A DNA stretch of 64,000 bases from Nocardioides sp. Root240 (GTDB lineage: Bacteria > Actinomycetota > Actinomycetes > Propionibacteriales > Nocardioidaceae). Shown one piece after another: positions 33,115 to 41,874 of this stretch (the first letter of the stretch is position 1; every line of letters begins with the position of its first letter). The position numbers were made by a program, and so were the translations under genes. Location: assembly GCF_001428825.1 (NCBI RefSeq), contig NZ_LMIT01000016.1:146707-210706 (forward strand). Reading direction: 5' to 3'. The notes below the pieces were generated by a model. It did not search any database, was not told where the DNA came from, and saw nothing but the letters and a program-made list of their open reading frames with translations.

Positions 33115-34338
33115 TCAGCGGCGCGTGGCCAGGAACTCCGCGATCCTGCCGATGGCCTCCTCGAGGACGTCGACGTCCGGGAGGGTGACCAGGCGGAAGT
33201 GGTCGGGGGCGAACCAGTTGAAGCCCGTGCCGTGGGTGACCAGGATCTTCTTCGAGCGCAGCAGGTCGATCACGAACTGCTCGTCGTCGTCGATCTCGTA
33301 GACATCGGGGTCCAGGCGCGGGAAGCAGTACAGCGCACCGCGCGGGCGCACCGAGGAGACACCGGGAATGTCGTTGAGGAGCCGGTCGGCCAGCATGGCC
33401 TGCTCGTAGAAGCGGCCGCCGGGCACGATCAGCTCGTTGATCGACTGGTAGCCGCCGAGCGCGGTCTGGATCGCGTGCTGGGCCGGCACGTTGGCGCACA
33501 TGCGCATGTTCGAGAGCAGCGTGAGGCCTTCGAGGAAGTCCTCGGCGAGCTCCTTGGGGCCGGACACCATCACCCAGCCGGCACGGTAGCCGCAGACCCG
33601 GTAGGCCTTGGACAGCCCGCTGAACGTCAGGCACAGGACGTCGTTGCCGGCAGCGGCGGCCGCGTGGTGGTGCACCGCGTCGTCGAAGAGGATCTTCTCG
33701 TAGATCTCGTCGGAGAAGATGACCAGGTCGTGCCGTCGGGCGATGTCGACCAGCTTCTCGACCATCTCCTTGCTGTAGACGGCACCCGTGGGGTTGTTGG
33801 GGTTGATGATGACCAGGCCGTGCGTGTTCTCGGTGATCTTGGACTCGATGTCCTCGAGGTCCGGCATCCAGCCGTTGTCCTCGTCGCAGCGGTAGTGCAC
33901 CGGCGTACCGCCGGAGAGCGACACCGCGCCGGTCCACAGCGGGTAGTCGGGCGCCGGGACGAGGATCTCGTTGCCGTCGTCGAGGAAGGTCGTGAGGACC
34001 ATCGAGATCATCTCGGAGACGCCGTTGCCGATGAACACGTCGTCGACGGCGGTGTCCTTCAGCCCCCGCGACTGGTAGTACTGCGCGACCGCGGTGCGGG
34101 CGGAGTAGATGCCGCGGGAGTCGCTGTAGCCCTGGGCGTCGGGCAGGTTGTGCACCATGTCGGCGACGATCGCCTCGGGTGCCTCGAAGCCGAAGGGTGC
34201 GGGGTTGCCGATGTTGAGCTTGAGGATCTTGTGTCCCTCGGCCTCCAGCCGCTGGGCCTCGACGAGGATGGGTCCCCGGACGTCGTAGCGGACGTTGGCG
34301 AGCTTCTTGCTCTGGCGGATCTTGCGCACGAGCCCCAT
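33115..34338 (-). CDS. alaA: Alanine aminotransferase, AlaA type
   Basis: A 407-residue class I aminotransferase using PLP. The N-terminal block VRYDVRGPILVEAQRLEAEG and NIGNPAPFGF, the NPNNPTGAVYS motif, and the PLP-lysine region FSGLSKAYRVCGYRAGW match E. coli AlaA, which moves amino groups between glutamate and pyruvate. The start at 34338 gives the length and N-terminus of that family; upstream ATGs at 34362 and 34410 would add 8 or 24 residues. It is divergent from the GNAT gene with 46 bases between starts. Confidence 0.92.
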   Translation of the reverse strand: MGLVRKIRQSKKLANVRYDVRGPILVEAQRLEAEGHKILKLNIGNPAPFGFEAPEAIVADMVHNLPDAQGYSDSRGIYSARTAVAQYYQSRGLKDTAVDDVFIGNGVSEMISMVLTTFLDDGNEILVPAPDYPLWTGAVSLSGGTPVHYRCDEDNGWMPDLEDIESKITENTHGLVIINPNNPTGAVYSKEMVEKLVDIARRHDLVIFSDEIYEKILFDDAVHHHAAAAAGNDVLCLTFSGLSKAYRVCGYRAGWVMVSGPKELAEDFLEGLTLLSNMRMCANVPAQHAIQTALGGYQSINELIVPGGRFYEQAMLADRLLNDIPGVSSVRPRGALYCFPRLDPDVYEIDDDEQFVIDLLRSKKILVTHGTGFNWFAPDHFRLVTLPDVDVLEEAIGRIAEFLATRR

Positions 34339-34370
34339 TCTCGCAGGTGCTCGCCAGTCCATTTCGGGCC

Positions 34371-34376
34371 TACCAT
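34371..34376 (+). promoter_or_regulatory. -10 box of a leaderless promoter for the GNAT gene
   Basis: TACCAT ends eight bases before the ATG at 34385. Confidence 0.55.
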
Positions 34377-34384
34377 GATGGGCG

Positions 34385-35050
34385 ATGGCCCGTACGACCG
34401 TGCCCCTCACCCTCGACCTGCTCGACGCCCTCGATGCGCCGTGCCGGTCCTGCCTGTTCTGGGAGCGCGAGCCGGTGCGCCGCGACGGCCTCTCCCCCGC
34501 CGAACGGGCCCGGGAGAAGGAGGCGTGGGTCTCGGAGGTGCTGCGCGAGTGGGGCTCCTGCGGCCGGGTGGCCGTGGTCGACGGCGAGCCGGTCGGCTAC
34601 CTGACCTACGCCCCCGCGGCGTTCGTCCCCGGCGCGGCCGCCTTCCCGACCGCGCCCGTCTCGGCCGACGCCGTGCTGCTGACGACCGCCTGGATCCGCC
34701 CGGGGTATGCCGGCGGCGGGCTGGGCCGCCTGCTGGTCCAGGGCATGGCGCGGGACCTGACCGGGCGTGACGGCATCCGCGCCGTCGAGGCCTTCGCCCG
34801 GACAGGCCGCGCCCCCGCGCCTCCGGGCGGCACCAGCGAGTGCGTCGTACCGGCCGAGTTCCTGGCCCGGGTCGGGTTCAAGACCCACCGCCCGCACCCG
34901 CGCACGCCCCGGATGCGGATGGAGATGCGCTCGCTGGTGACCTGGCGGGGCGAGATGGAGGCGGCGTGGGAGAAGATCGTCGGTGTCGTACGACGCCCGC
35001 ACGGAGCGACCGCGCCCGTACCCCGGGAAGCACGCAACCCCCGGCCCTGA
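34385..35050 (+). CDS. GNAT-family N-acetyltransferase
   Basis: A 221-residue acetyltransferase. The acetyl-CoA binding segment PGYAGGGLGRLLVQGMARDL (about 114-133) is the GNAT motif A, preceded by the strand LLTTAWI. Streptomyces carries a similar gene beside parB and trxA. The substrate is unknown. Its last residues (PREARNPRP) are encoded by a copy of a repeat that also forms the nearby terminator. Confidence 0.87.
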   Translation: MARTTVPLTLDLLDALDAPCRSCLFWEREPVRRDGLSPAERAREKEAWVSEVLREWGSCGRVAVVDGEPVGYLTYAPAAFVPGAAAFPTAPVSADAVLLTTAWIRPGYAGGGLGRLLVQGMARDLTGRDGIRAVEAFARTGRAPAPPGGTSECVVPAEFLARVGFKTHRPHPRTPRMRMEMRSLVTWRGEMEAAWEKIVGVVRRPHGATAPVPREARNPRP

Positions 35051-35051
35051 G
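35023..35051. repeat. 29-base direct repeat, copy 1
   Basis: It matches 35135-35163 with one mismatch (CCGGGAAGCA...CCGGCCCTGAG). This copy covers the end of the GNAT coding sequence including its TGA. Confidence 0.8.
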
Positions 35052-35134
35052 TCTGAGTCGTCTCGGCTCGCTGCGCTCGCTCCCCCGTCCAGCCACGGCG
35101 GGCGGCGCGACGCCCGCCAGGCACCCGAACACGT

Positions 35135-35163
35135 CCGGGAAGCAAGCAACCCCCGGCCCTGAG
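35135..35163. repeat. 29-base direct repeat, copy 2
   Basis: The second copy, 112 bases after the first, provides one arm of the terminator at 35146-35177. Confidence 0.8.
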
Positions 35164-35177
35164 GGACCGGGGGTTGC
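35146..35177. terminator. Bidirectional terminator between GNAT and trxA
   Basis: An 11-bp perfect stem (GCAACCCCCGG and complement) with a ten-base loop lies between two convergent genes. Confidence 0.75.
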
Positions 35178-35189
35178 GTGGAGCCGTGC

Positions 35190-35522
35190 TCAGGCGTTGA
35201 TGAACTCGTCGAGCTCCTTGAGGATCGCGGCCTTGGGGCGCGCGCCGACGATGGTCTTGACGACCTCGCCACCGGAGTAGACGTTGATGGTCGGGATGCC
35301 GGTGACGCGGTACGACGCCGGGGTGACCGGGTTCTCGTCGACGTTCAGCTTGTAGAACGTGATCTTGTCGCCGTGGGCGCCGGCGATCTCGTCGAGGATC
35401 GGGGCGACCTGGCGGCACGGGCCGCACCACTCGGCCCAGAAGTCCACGAGGACGGGCTTGTCGGACTTGAGGACCTGCGCGTCGAACTCGGCGTCGGTCA
35501 CGGCGGAGATGTTGTCGGCCAC
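35190..35522 (-). CDS. trxA: Thioredoxin
   Basis: A 110-residue thioredoxin with the active site WCGPC at 32-36 and the cis-proline segment VTGIPTINVYSGG. It reduces protein disulfides and is recycled by TrxB next door. The GTG at 35522 is preferred: AAGGAG lies eight bases upstream and the product has standard length, while the ATG at 35591 would add 23 unusual residues. It follows trxB after 49 bases in the same direction. Confidence 0.96.
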   Translation of the reverse strand: MADNISAVTDAEFDAQVLKSDKPVLVDFWAEWCGPCRQVAPILDEIAGAHGDKITFYKLNVDENPVTPASYRVTGIPTINVYSGGEVVKTIVGARPKAAILKELDEFINA

Positions 35523-35571
35523 GGGGGCGCTCCTTCGGATCTGGGGTGAACGTGAAGTCTGTGGGTGGAAC

Positions 35572-36543
35572 CTACGCGCCCGCTGGAACATTCCCGGCAG
35601 TGGCGGCGGCGTGGTCGAGCTCGGCGATGTAGCGCTCGGCGTCGAGGGCAGCCGCGCAGCCGGTGCCGGCAGCCGTGATGGCCTGGCGGTAGGTGTGGTC
35701 GACCAGGTCGCCGGCGGCGAAGACGCCGCGGACGTTGGTCGCCGTGGAACCGGGCTGGACCAGGACGTACCCGTTGTCGTCGAGGTCGACCTGGCCGACC
35801 AGCAGCTCGGAGCGGGGCTCGTGGCCGATCGCGATGAACAGGCCGGTGGCCGGCAGCTCGCTGGTCTCGCCCGTGACGGTGTCCTTGAGGGTCAGCGACT
35901 CGAGGGAGTCGGCGCCGTTGATCGACTCGACGACGGAGTTCCACACGATCTCGAGCTTCGGGTCGGCGAAGGCGCGCTCCTGCATGATCTTGGAGGCACG
36001 CAGCTCGTCGCGGCGCACGATCAGGGAGACCTTCGAGCCGAAGCGGGTGAGGAAGGTGGCCTCCTCGACGGCCGAGTCGCCACCGCCGACGACGGCGATG
36101 TGCTGCTCGCGGAAGAAGAAGCCGTCGCAGGTGGCGCAGTAGGACACGCCGCGGCCGGACAGGCGCTCCTCGTCGGGCAGGTCGAGCTTGCGGTAGCCCG
36201 AGCCGGTCGCGAGGATCACCGCGCGGGCGGTGTAGGTGTCGGTCGCGGTCTTGACGACCTTGATGTCACCGGTGAGGTCGACCTCGACGATGTCGTCGGC
36301 GATCAGCTCGGCACCGAAGCGCTCGGCCTGGGCGCGCATCTCGTCCATCAGGGCCGGGCCCATGATGCCGTCGCGGAAGCCGGGGAAGTTCTCGACCTCG
36401 GTGGTGTTCATCAGCGCGCCACCGGCGGTCACGGAGCCCTCGAAGACCAGCGGGCTCAGCTGCGCGCGGGCGGCGTAGACCGCTGCGGTGTAGCCGGACG
36501 GGCCGGACCCGATGATGATCACGTTGCGGACGGACTCGGACAT
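35572..36543 (-). CDS. trxB: Thioredoxin-disulfide reductase
   Basis: A 323-residue FAD/NADPH enzyme. FAD motif [17 protein letters not shown] at 10-26, redox-active CATC with C136 and C139, NADPH motif [15 protein letters not shown], and a final FAD motif [14 protein letters not shown]. It transfers electrons from NADPH to thioredoxin. ATG at 36543. The promoter just upstream matches the SigR/SigH class, so expression should rise under disulfide stress. Confidence 0.96.
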   Translation of the reverse strand: MSESVRNVIIIGSGPSGYTAAVYAARAQLSPLVFEGSVTAGGALMNTTEVENFPGFRDGIMGPALMDEMRAQAERFGAELIADDIVEVDLTGDIKVVKTATDTYTARAVILATGSGYRKLDLPDEERLSGRGVSYCATCDGFFFREQHIAVVGGGDSAVEEATFLTRFGSKVSLIVRRDELRASKIMQERAFADPKLEIVWNSVVESINGADSLESLTLKDTVTGETSELPATGLFIAIGHEPRSELLVGQVDLDDNGYVLVQPGSTATNVRGVFAAGDLVDHTYRQAITAAGTGCAAALDAERYIAELDHAAATAGNVPAGA

Positions 36544-36579
36544 GGGACTCCCCAATGCGGTGGAACGGGACAAGACTTC

Positions 36580-36606
36580 AACCCGATCGTAGGCGGCCGC
36601 ATTCCC
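36580..36606 (-). promoter_or_regulatory. SigR/SigH-type promoter for trxB-trxA
   Basis: On the minus strand GGGAAT (36601-36606) is followed by exactly 18 bases and GTT (36580-36582). This matches the Streptomyces SigR consensus GGAAT-N18-GTT, which is known to drive trxBA there. The expected start of transcription is about 30 bases before the trxB ATG. Confidence 0.8.
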
Positions 36607-36621
36607 CGCGCGTACGACGGC

Positions 36622-37455
36622 TCAGCCTGTGGTGGCGAGGACCGTCGAGTGCAGGACGTCGCCCGTCCCGCAGGCCAGCACCTCGGCCTCCTGGTTGTCG
36701 CCCACGGGCTCGCGGAAGGCGACCAGGGCGGGCTTGCCGCCGTAGGTGACGCCGACGAGGTAGCCGGTGCCGTACGCGGCCGGACCGCACATGAAGTCGT
36801 CCGGCGCGCTCAAGGTGCCGATCGCGTAGTCGGCCGAGGCGAGCTTCGGCACCGAGACGTGCTGCAGGGCGACCAGGTCCTCCCGCAGGTGGTCGGGGCG
36901 GACCGCGCGGACCGGGCCGTCGGTCACGACCCGGCGCAGCTCGAGGGCGTACTTGGAGGAGGTGTCGCCGAGGGTGTCCTGCGGCGTCGCCTGGTCGCCG
37001 CCCGACGCGGCGACCTCGGGTGCCGCCGGAGAGTTGGCCGACTGGTCGGCCTCGAGCCCGGCGGCCGTGTCGTCGCGCGCGGGTGCCTCGTCGGCCGCGG
37101 TCCCCTCGGCGCTCATCGTCTTGTCGTCGCTGCCGGGCTGCCCCTGGATCACGCCCGCGCCGACACCCACGGCGACGACGGCCGCGGCCGCGCCGAGCAG
37201 GGCGCGCACGCGGAGCCGGCGCCGGCGGGCGGCGGCGTCCATGGGGATGACGATCCCGGCGCTCTCGGGGTGGGACACCGAGGGAGTGCGCCGCTCGGCC
37301 ACCAGGTCCTCGAGCACGCCGTCGAGCCGCGCCACCACCTCTGCGGGCGTGGTCTCGGGTCCCCCGGCCTCGGCGAGGGTACGACGGACCGCCTCCTCGC
37401 GCGCGGCGTCGAGGGGCGGCTCGAGCGGGCTGTCCGGCTCGTGGGGTGCGGTCAT
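36622..37455 (-). CDS. Putative anti-sigma-M factor (membrane protein)
   Basis: A 277-residue protein with a cytoplasmic N-terminal half (helical, residues 1-80), one membrane helix at about 83-105 (ALLGAAAAVVAVGVGAGVIQG), and an extracellular domain after a low-complexity Ala/Glu/Asp linker. The outer domain has two cysteines (FMCGP and VLACGTG). Its place between sigM and trxB equals that of the mycobacterial anti-sigma-M gene. Sequence similarity alone is not strong, so the role is inferred from position and topology. ATG at 37455. Confidence 0.7.
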   Translation of the reverse strand: MTAPHEPDSPLEPPLDAAREEAVRRTLAEAGGPETTPAEVVARLDGVLEDLVAERRTPSVSHPESAGIVIPMDAAARRRRLRVRALLGAAAAVVAVGVGAGVIQGQPGSDDKTMSAEGTAADEAPARDDTAAGLEADQSANSPAAPEVAASGGDQATPQDTLGDTSSKYALELRRVVTDGPVRAVRPDHLREDLVALQHVSVPKLASADYAIGTLSAPDDFMCGPAAYGTGYLVGVTYGGKPALVAFREPVGDNQEAEVLACGTGDVLHSTVLATTG

Positions 37456-37498
37456 CTCGGGTCCCTGGGGTGCGTGCCGCACCTCGGGGTGCGGCAGG

Positions 37499-38224
37499 TC
37501 AGTCGACGGTCGGGGCGTCCGCCACCGGCGGTCCACGACGCGTCAGGGATCCGACGTCGGGGCCGGCGGGGCGGTTCCCCCCGGCATCGGTGGGCACCGG
37601 AGCGGTGGCGGTGGGCTCGCCCACGTCGAGGACGTCGGCGAGCAGCCCGGCCAGGCGGGCCCGGGCGCGGGAGCAGCGGCTCTTCACGGTGCCCTCGGCG
37701 CAGTCGAGGATCAGCGCGACCTCGGCGACGGAGTACCCCTCCATGTCCACCAGTACGACGGCCGCGCGCTGCTCGTCGGGGAGCTGGCGCAGCGCCGCGT
37801 GCACCCGCCCCCTGCGTTCGGTGGCGAGCACGTGCTGCGCGGGGTCGACCGCGTCGGTCGGGGCCTGGCGGACCGGCCGGGCCTCGTCGAGGTCGTCGGG
37901 CAGCGGCTCGGCCCGGCGTACCTTCGCGGCACGGAGGCGGTCGAGGCAGGCGTTGACGACGATCCGGTGCAGCCAGGTGGTGACCGCGGCCTCGCCGCGG
38001 TAGGAGCCGGCGCGGCGGAAGGCGGCGATCATGCCCTCCTGGAGGCCGTCGGCCGCGGTCTCGGGGTCGCTGCAGGTGCGCAGGGCGACGGCCCAGAGCC
38101 GGTCGCGGTGGCGGGCGAACAGGATGCCGAAGGCCGCGTCGTCGCCGGCGACGTGCGCAGCGAGGAGGTCGGCGTCGGTGACGACGTCGTCGACCTCGGC
38201 CGAGGCCTCAGGCAGCGCCGCCAC
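37499..38224 (-). CDS. sigM: ECF sigma factor, SigM type
   Basis: A 241-residue ECF sigma factor. Region 2 is at about 20-90 (FARHRDRLWAVALRT...TWLHRIVVNACLDRLR) and region 4 at about 120-175 (LPDEQRAAVVLVDMEGYSVAEVALILDCAEGTVKSRCSRARARL). It has a Pro/Ala-rich C-terminal tail. The GTG at 38224 has a GAGGTGG upstream and a start matching the family; ATG at 38266 would overlap the previous gene further. Gene order pseudokinase-sigM-anti-sigma-trxBA is conserved in actinobacteria. Confidence 0.88.
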   Translation of the reverse strand: MAALPEASAEVDDVVTDADLLAAHVAGDDAAFGILFARHRDRLWAVALRTCSDPETAADGLQEGMIAAFRRAGSYRGEAAVTTWLHRIVVNACLDRLRAAKVRRAEPLPDDLDEARPVRQAPTDAVDPAQHVLATERRGRVHAALRQLPDEQRAAVVLVDMEGYSVAEVALILDCAEGTVKSRCSRARARLAGLLADVLDVGEPTATAPVPTDAGGNRPAGPDVGSLTRRGPPVADAPTVD

Positions 38225-40130
38225 GAACCACCACCTCGGCCATCTCCCCGCGGAAGTCCCCGTCATCGACCTCGGGCAGCGAGGTCAGCCAGAGGACAAG
38301 GTAGCGGGCGCCCACCGCCTGCCCGTCCGCCGGTGCCAGGGTCACCGGGCCGCTGCCGGTGGTCCGCGCGACCGGCTTGCCGGTGGGTGCCGCGGTGGGG
38401 GTCTCGGTGGCGGCGTACAGCTCGATCGTGGTCTGACCCTCGCCCAGCCGTACGTCGACCGAGCTGACCTGCTGCACGCTGCCGAGGTCGAGCAGGATCC
38501 CGACCCCGGTCTTGAGGCCCGGCGGCGGGCCGAGCTGGTCGCGGTAGGTGCTGGTGCGCCAGCGGGTGCCGGCCTTGCCGTCGGTGAGGTACCGGACGTC
38601 GCCGGAGTTCTCCTCGCCGTCCTGGCCGAGCGGGTCGAAGTCCTTCGCGGTCACGGTCTTGATGACCGCCGGCTGACCGGCGCTGCTCGAGGGAGCGACC
38701 GACGGCTCCTCCTCGCTGCCCCCGCCACCGAGCGCGTTGCGCCCGCGACCGAGGTTGAACGCGATCGCGATGGCGACCAGCAGCAGCACGGCGAGGGCGA
38801 CGGCCATCGCCAGCCGCAGCCAGCTGCGGCCCGGGACGGCGTCGTCGGTCGTGTCGGGGTCGTGGGCGCCGGGCGGTCCGCCGTCGGTGTCCCAGGGCCA
38901 GTAGCCGGTGCCGCCGGCGCCGGCGTCGTCGGGCAGCGCGGCGGGCCAGCCGTTGCCGGCGGGTCCGGGCCCGAGGTCGGGGCGCGGGCGCCGGGTGCCC
39001 TCGGACGCGAAGAGCGGACGCTCCGGGAGCGCCTCGAAGGGCGGTGGTGGCGGCGGCGGGGTGCTGCGGGTGCGCAGCCACTGGACGTCGTCCTCCCCCG
39101 CGCCGAACACGGGCAGCCCCGGCTCGGTGGGCAGGTCGGTGACCCCGGTCCCCGCCGCGGGTACGACGGGCGGGTCGCTCAGGTCGACCCGGTCGAGGTC
39201 GATGTCGGCCTCCACGGCGGGGGGCACGACCGGGATGTCGTCGCGGGAGGAGTCGTGGGGCAGCGGGTCCGCGACGGCCGGCAGCCACACCGGACGCAGC
39301 TCGTTGACCTGCGGGATGGCCTGGGCGAGCGACTCGGGCATCCCGGTGGGGTCGCCGACGAAGGCGAGCAGCTCCTCGGCGATGCCGCGAGCCGAACTGA
39401 CGTCGGGGTGCTCGCTGCCGAGCATCCGGCGGCGCACGTGGACGCCGGTGCACTCGAACTCGCGCCACAGCAGGTCCAGCTGGTTGGGGACGCCGGCGCG
39501 GACCTGGCGCGGGCTGAGGAAGGCGCCGTTCTCGCGGGGCGCGGCGGGCACGATCGAGCCGGACGGTCCCGGCCACACGCCGGTCAGCGCGCAGTAGAGA
39601 AGGCCGCCGAGGTCCTCGAGGTCACCCTGCACGTCGCCGGCGGGCAGGCCGTGGAGGGCGGCGTCGACGCACATGCCGATCAGCCGCACCGAGCCGTAGC
39701 GGTCGATCAGCACGTTCTCCGGGTTCAGCCGGCCGTGCGTCACGCCCGCGGCGTGGGCGCGGGCGATCGCCGCGGCGACGTCGGCGACCAGCCAGGCCGC
39801 GCGGCGCGGACCGAGCGGACCGGCGTGCGTGACGAGGATGTCGAGCGACGTACCGGTGCCCCACTCGTTGACGACGAAGCAGCGCCCGTCCTCCTGCTCG
39901 GCGTCGAGCACGCGCAGGATGCGGGGGTCGAGCACGCCGGCCGAGGTGCGGGCGGCAGCCACCAGGCCGGGTGCGCGGGGGTCGTCCTCGGCGATGACGT
40001 GCAGCGCGACGAACCGCTCGAGGACGGCGTCATGGGCGCGCCAGAAGCGCCCGCCGCCGCTCTCGCTCAGCAGGTCGATCAACCGGTAGCGGCCAGCGAG
40101 CACATCCCCCGACCGCGTCGACGTCGCCAC
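38208..40130 (-). CDS. Membrane pseudokinase with extracellular carbohydrate-binding-like domain (MurJ partner)
   Basis: This 640-residue protein has a Ser/Thr-kinase-like fold at about 10-270 whose catalytic residues are lost: the ATP lysine is replaced (VALH at 41-44), HRD reads HGR (132-134, then LNPEN), and no DFG is seen. A Pro/Asp-rich linker, one membrane helix at about 437-457 and an outer F5/8C-like beta domain follow. In mycobacteria these parts are fused to MviN/MurJ, where the pseudokinase recruits FhaA to restrain cell wall synthesis. Here it is a separate gene 67 bases after murJ, as in Streptomyces. Confidence 0.88.
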   Translation of the reverse strand: MATSTRSGDVLAGRYRLIDLLSESGGGRFWRAHDAVLERFVALHVIAEDDPRAPGLVAAARTSAGVLDPRILRVLDAEQEDGRCFVVNEWGTGTSLDILVTHAGPLGPRRAAWLVADVAAAIARAHAAGVTHGRLNPENVLIDRYGSVRLIGMCVDAALHGLPAGDVQGDLEDLGGLLYCALTGVWPGPSGSIVPAAPRENGAFLSPRQVRAGVPNQLDLLWREFECTGVHVRRRMLGSEHPDVSSARGIAEELLAFVGDPTGMPESLAQAIPQVNELRPVWLPAVADPLPHDSSRDDIPVVPPAVEADIDLDRVDLSDPPVVPAAGTGVTDLPTEPGLPVFGAGEDDVQWLRTRSTPPPPPPPFEALPERPLFASEGTRRPRPDLGPGPAGNGWPAALPDDAGAGGTGYWPWDTDGGPPGAHDPDTTDDAVPGRSWLRLAMAVALAVLLLVAIAIAFNLGRGRNALGGGGSEEEPSVAPSSSAGQPAVIKTVTAKDFDPLGQDGEENSGDVRYLTDGKAGTRWRTSTYRDQLGPPPGLKTGVGILLDLGSVQQVSSVDVRLGEGQTTIELYAATETPTAAPTGKPVARTTGSGPVTLAPADGQAVGARYLVLWLTSLPEVDDGDFRGEMAEVVVRGGAA

Positions 40131-40197
40131 CTAGTGGAGTCCCTCCTTGGTCCTCACCGATCATCGTCATCCTAGGACGCCGGTTGAGCCGTCCGTG

Positions 40198-41874
40198 TCA
40201 GCGCCGCACACGTGCCAGCACGGTCCCGACGACGGAGGTCACCTCGTCGAGCCGCAGCAGCTTCGCGGCGCCCAGCAGCGCCATCCCGGCGCCTGCGGAC
40301 ACGACCACCAGCTCGACCCCGGCCCACACCCAGCCCGGCGAGCTGACGAGCTCGTCGATGGTGTCGCTCGCGACCACGTCGAGGAAGCGCGCCACGGCCC
40401 AGACGACCGCCGCGGCGGCGAGCAGGCGCAGCACGAAACCGCGCCAGGCCCGCGCCCCGCCGGCCGGGTGGCCGCCGCGGCGCAGCAGCCGCACCAGCAC
40501 CACGCTGGAGAGCGTCGCTCCGACGGTGTAGGCGCCGCCGTAGGCGAGGATCAGCATCGGCGAGGTGTCCCAGGGGTCGACCCGGCCGACGAAGAGGATC
40601 GCCAGGGTGATGTTGGTCGCCGCGATCACGCACTGCACCCAGAACACCGTGCGGTTGCGCTCGAGGGCGTAGAACCCGCGCAGCATCAGGTAGTGCACGG
40701 TGAAGGCGACGACCGCGAAGCCGAAGAGCACCATCGACGACTCGAAGCGGTAGAAGGTGTCCCTGGTGGCGCCGTGGCCCCAGATCACCTGCGCCAGCGG
40801 GAGCGCGATCGACGGCAGCAGCGCCGCGAACGGTACGACGACCGACAGCGCGGTGCGCAACGTGCTCCCGAGCGTCGCGGCCAGCCGCGTCATGTCACCG
40901 GCGGCGGCGGCCGCGGACAGGCGCGGGAGGATCGCGGTCGCGAGCGAGACGGTGATGATCGAGTGCGGCACCATCACCACGAGCATCACGCTGGAGTAGA
41001 TCGTGATGCCGGTGCCGTCGTCGGCCGCGGCGGTGCCGTTGGAGGCGAGGCGGACCACGACGACGTACGCGACCTGGTTGACGACGACGAAGAGCACCGT
41101 CCACACCGCGAGCCTGAAGGTCTGGCCCAGGCCCACGCCGCGGAAGTCGAAGCGGGGGCGGTAGCGGATGCCGGCCGAGCGCAGGTAGGGCACGAGGATC
41201 AGCAGCTGTGCCGCGATGCCCAGCGTCGAGCCGATGCCGAGCAGGCTCTCCTGACCGGGCGTGAACGGCCCGTGCTGCTCGGCCTTGGTCGCCGGGCCGA
41301 ACACGAACAGGTAGGTCACCAGCACGGCGACCGAGATGACGTTGTTGGCGATCGGGGCCCACATCATCGGGCCGAAGCGGCCGCGTGCGTTGAGCACCTG
41401 CCCGATCAGCACGAACATGCCGTAGAAGAACACCTGCGGCAGGCAGAAGCGGGCGAAGTCGACGGCGGACTGGCGCTCCTCGACGAGCCCGCGGCCGTCG
41501 TACTCGGACCCGAGGACGAGCTGCATCACCAGCGGTGCGCACACGACCAGCAGCACGGTGACCGTGCCGAGGAAGAGGACCGCCAGCGTGATGACGCGGT
41601 CGACGTACGCCGCCCCCGCGTCGGCGTCGTTCTTCATCGCCCGCACCAGCTGGGGCACCAGCACCGCGTTGAAGACGCCGCCCGCGAGCAGGATGTAGAG
41701 CATGTTCGGGACGGTGTTGGCGACCGTGAAGATGTCGGCGTGCAGCGAGATGCCGAGCGCCGCCGCCAGCAGGGTCGAGCGGATGAAGCCGCTGAAGCGC
41801 GACACGACCGTGCCGGCCGCCATCACGGCGGTGTTGGCGAGGATCCTCCGGTCCTCGGCGTTCGCCTCGCTCAC
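40198..41874 (-). CDS. murJ: Lipid II flippase MurJ (MviN)
   Basis: A 558-residue membrane protein with about 14 helices of the MVF/MATE type. The N-terminus (VMAAGTVVSRFSGFIRSTLL) and GVFNAVLVPQL are typical of MurJ. It moves lipid II across the membrane for peptidoglycan synthesis. It begins with GTG at 41874, overlapping the DUF6049 gene stop by four bases. Confidence 0.94.
   Translation of the reverse strand: MSEANAEDRRILANTAVMAAGTVVSRFSGFIRSTLLAAALGISLHADIFTVANTVPNMLYILLAGGVFNAVLVPQLVRAMKNDADAGAAYVDRVITLAVLFLGTVTVLLVVCAPLVMQLVLGSEYDGRGLVEERQSAVDFARFCLPQVFFYGMFVLIGQVLNARGRFGPMMWAPIANNVISVAVLVTYLFVFGPATKAEQHGPFTPGQESLLGIGSTLGIAAQLLILVPYLRSAGIRYRPRFDFRGVGLGQTFRLAVWTVLFVVVNQVAYVVVVRLASNGTAAADDGTGITIYSSVMLVVMVPHSIITVSLATAILPRLSAAAAAGDMTRLAATLGSTLRTALSVVVPFAALLPSIALPLAQVIWGHGATRDTFYRFESSMVLFGFAVVAFTVHYLMLRGFYALERNRTVFWVQCVIAATNITLAILFVGRVDPWDTSPMLILAYGGAYTVGATLSSVVLVRLLRRGGHPAGGARAWRGFVLRLLAAAAVVWAVARFLDVVASDTIDELVSSPGWVWAGVELVVVSAGAGMALLGAAKLLRLDEVTSVVGTVLARVRR

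Noticed and set aside
35058-35094. CTCGGCTCGCTGCGCTCGCT stretch as another palindromic repeat copy
   Set aside because: It has only part of the class 1/2 ends and no matching partner arm, so membership is too uncertain.
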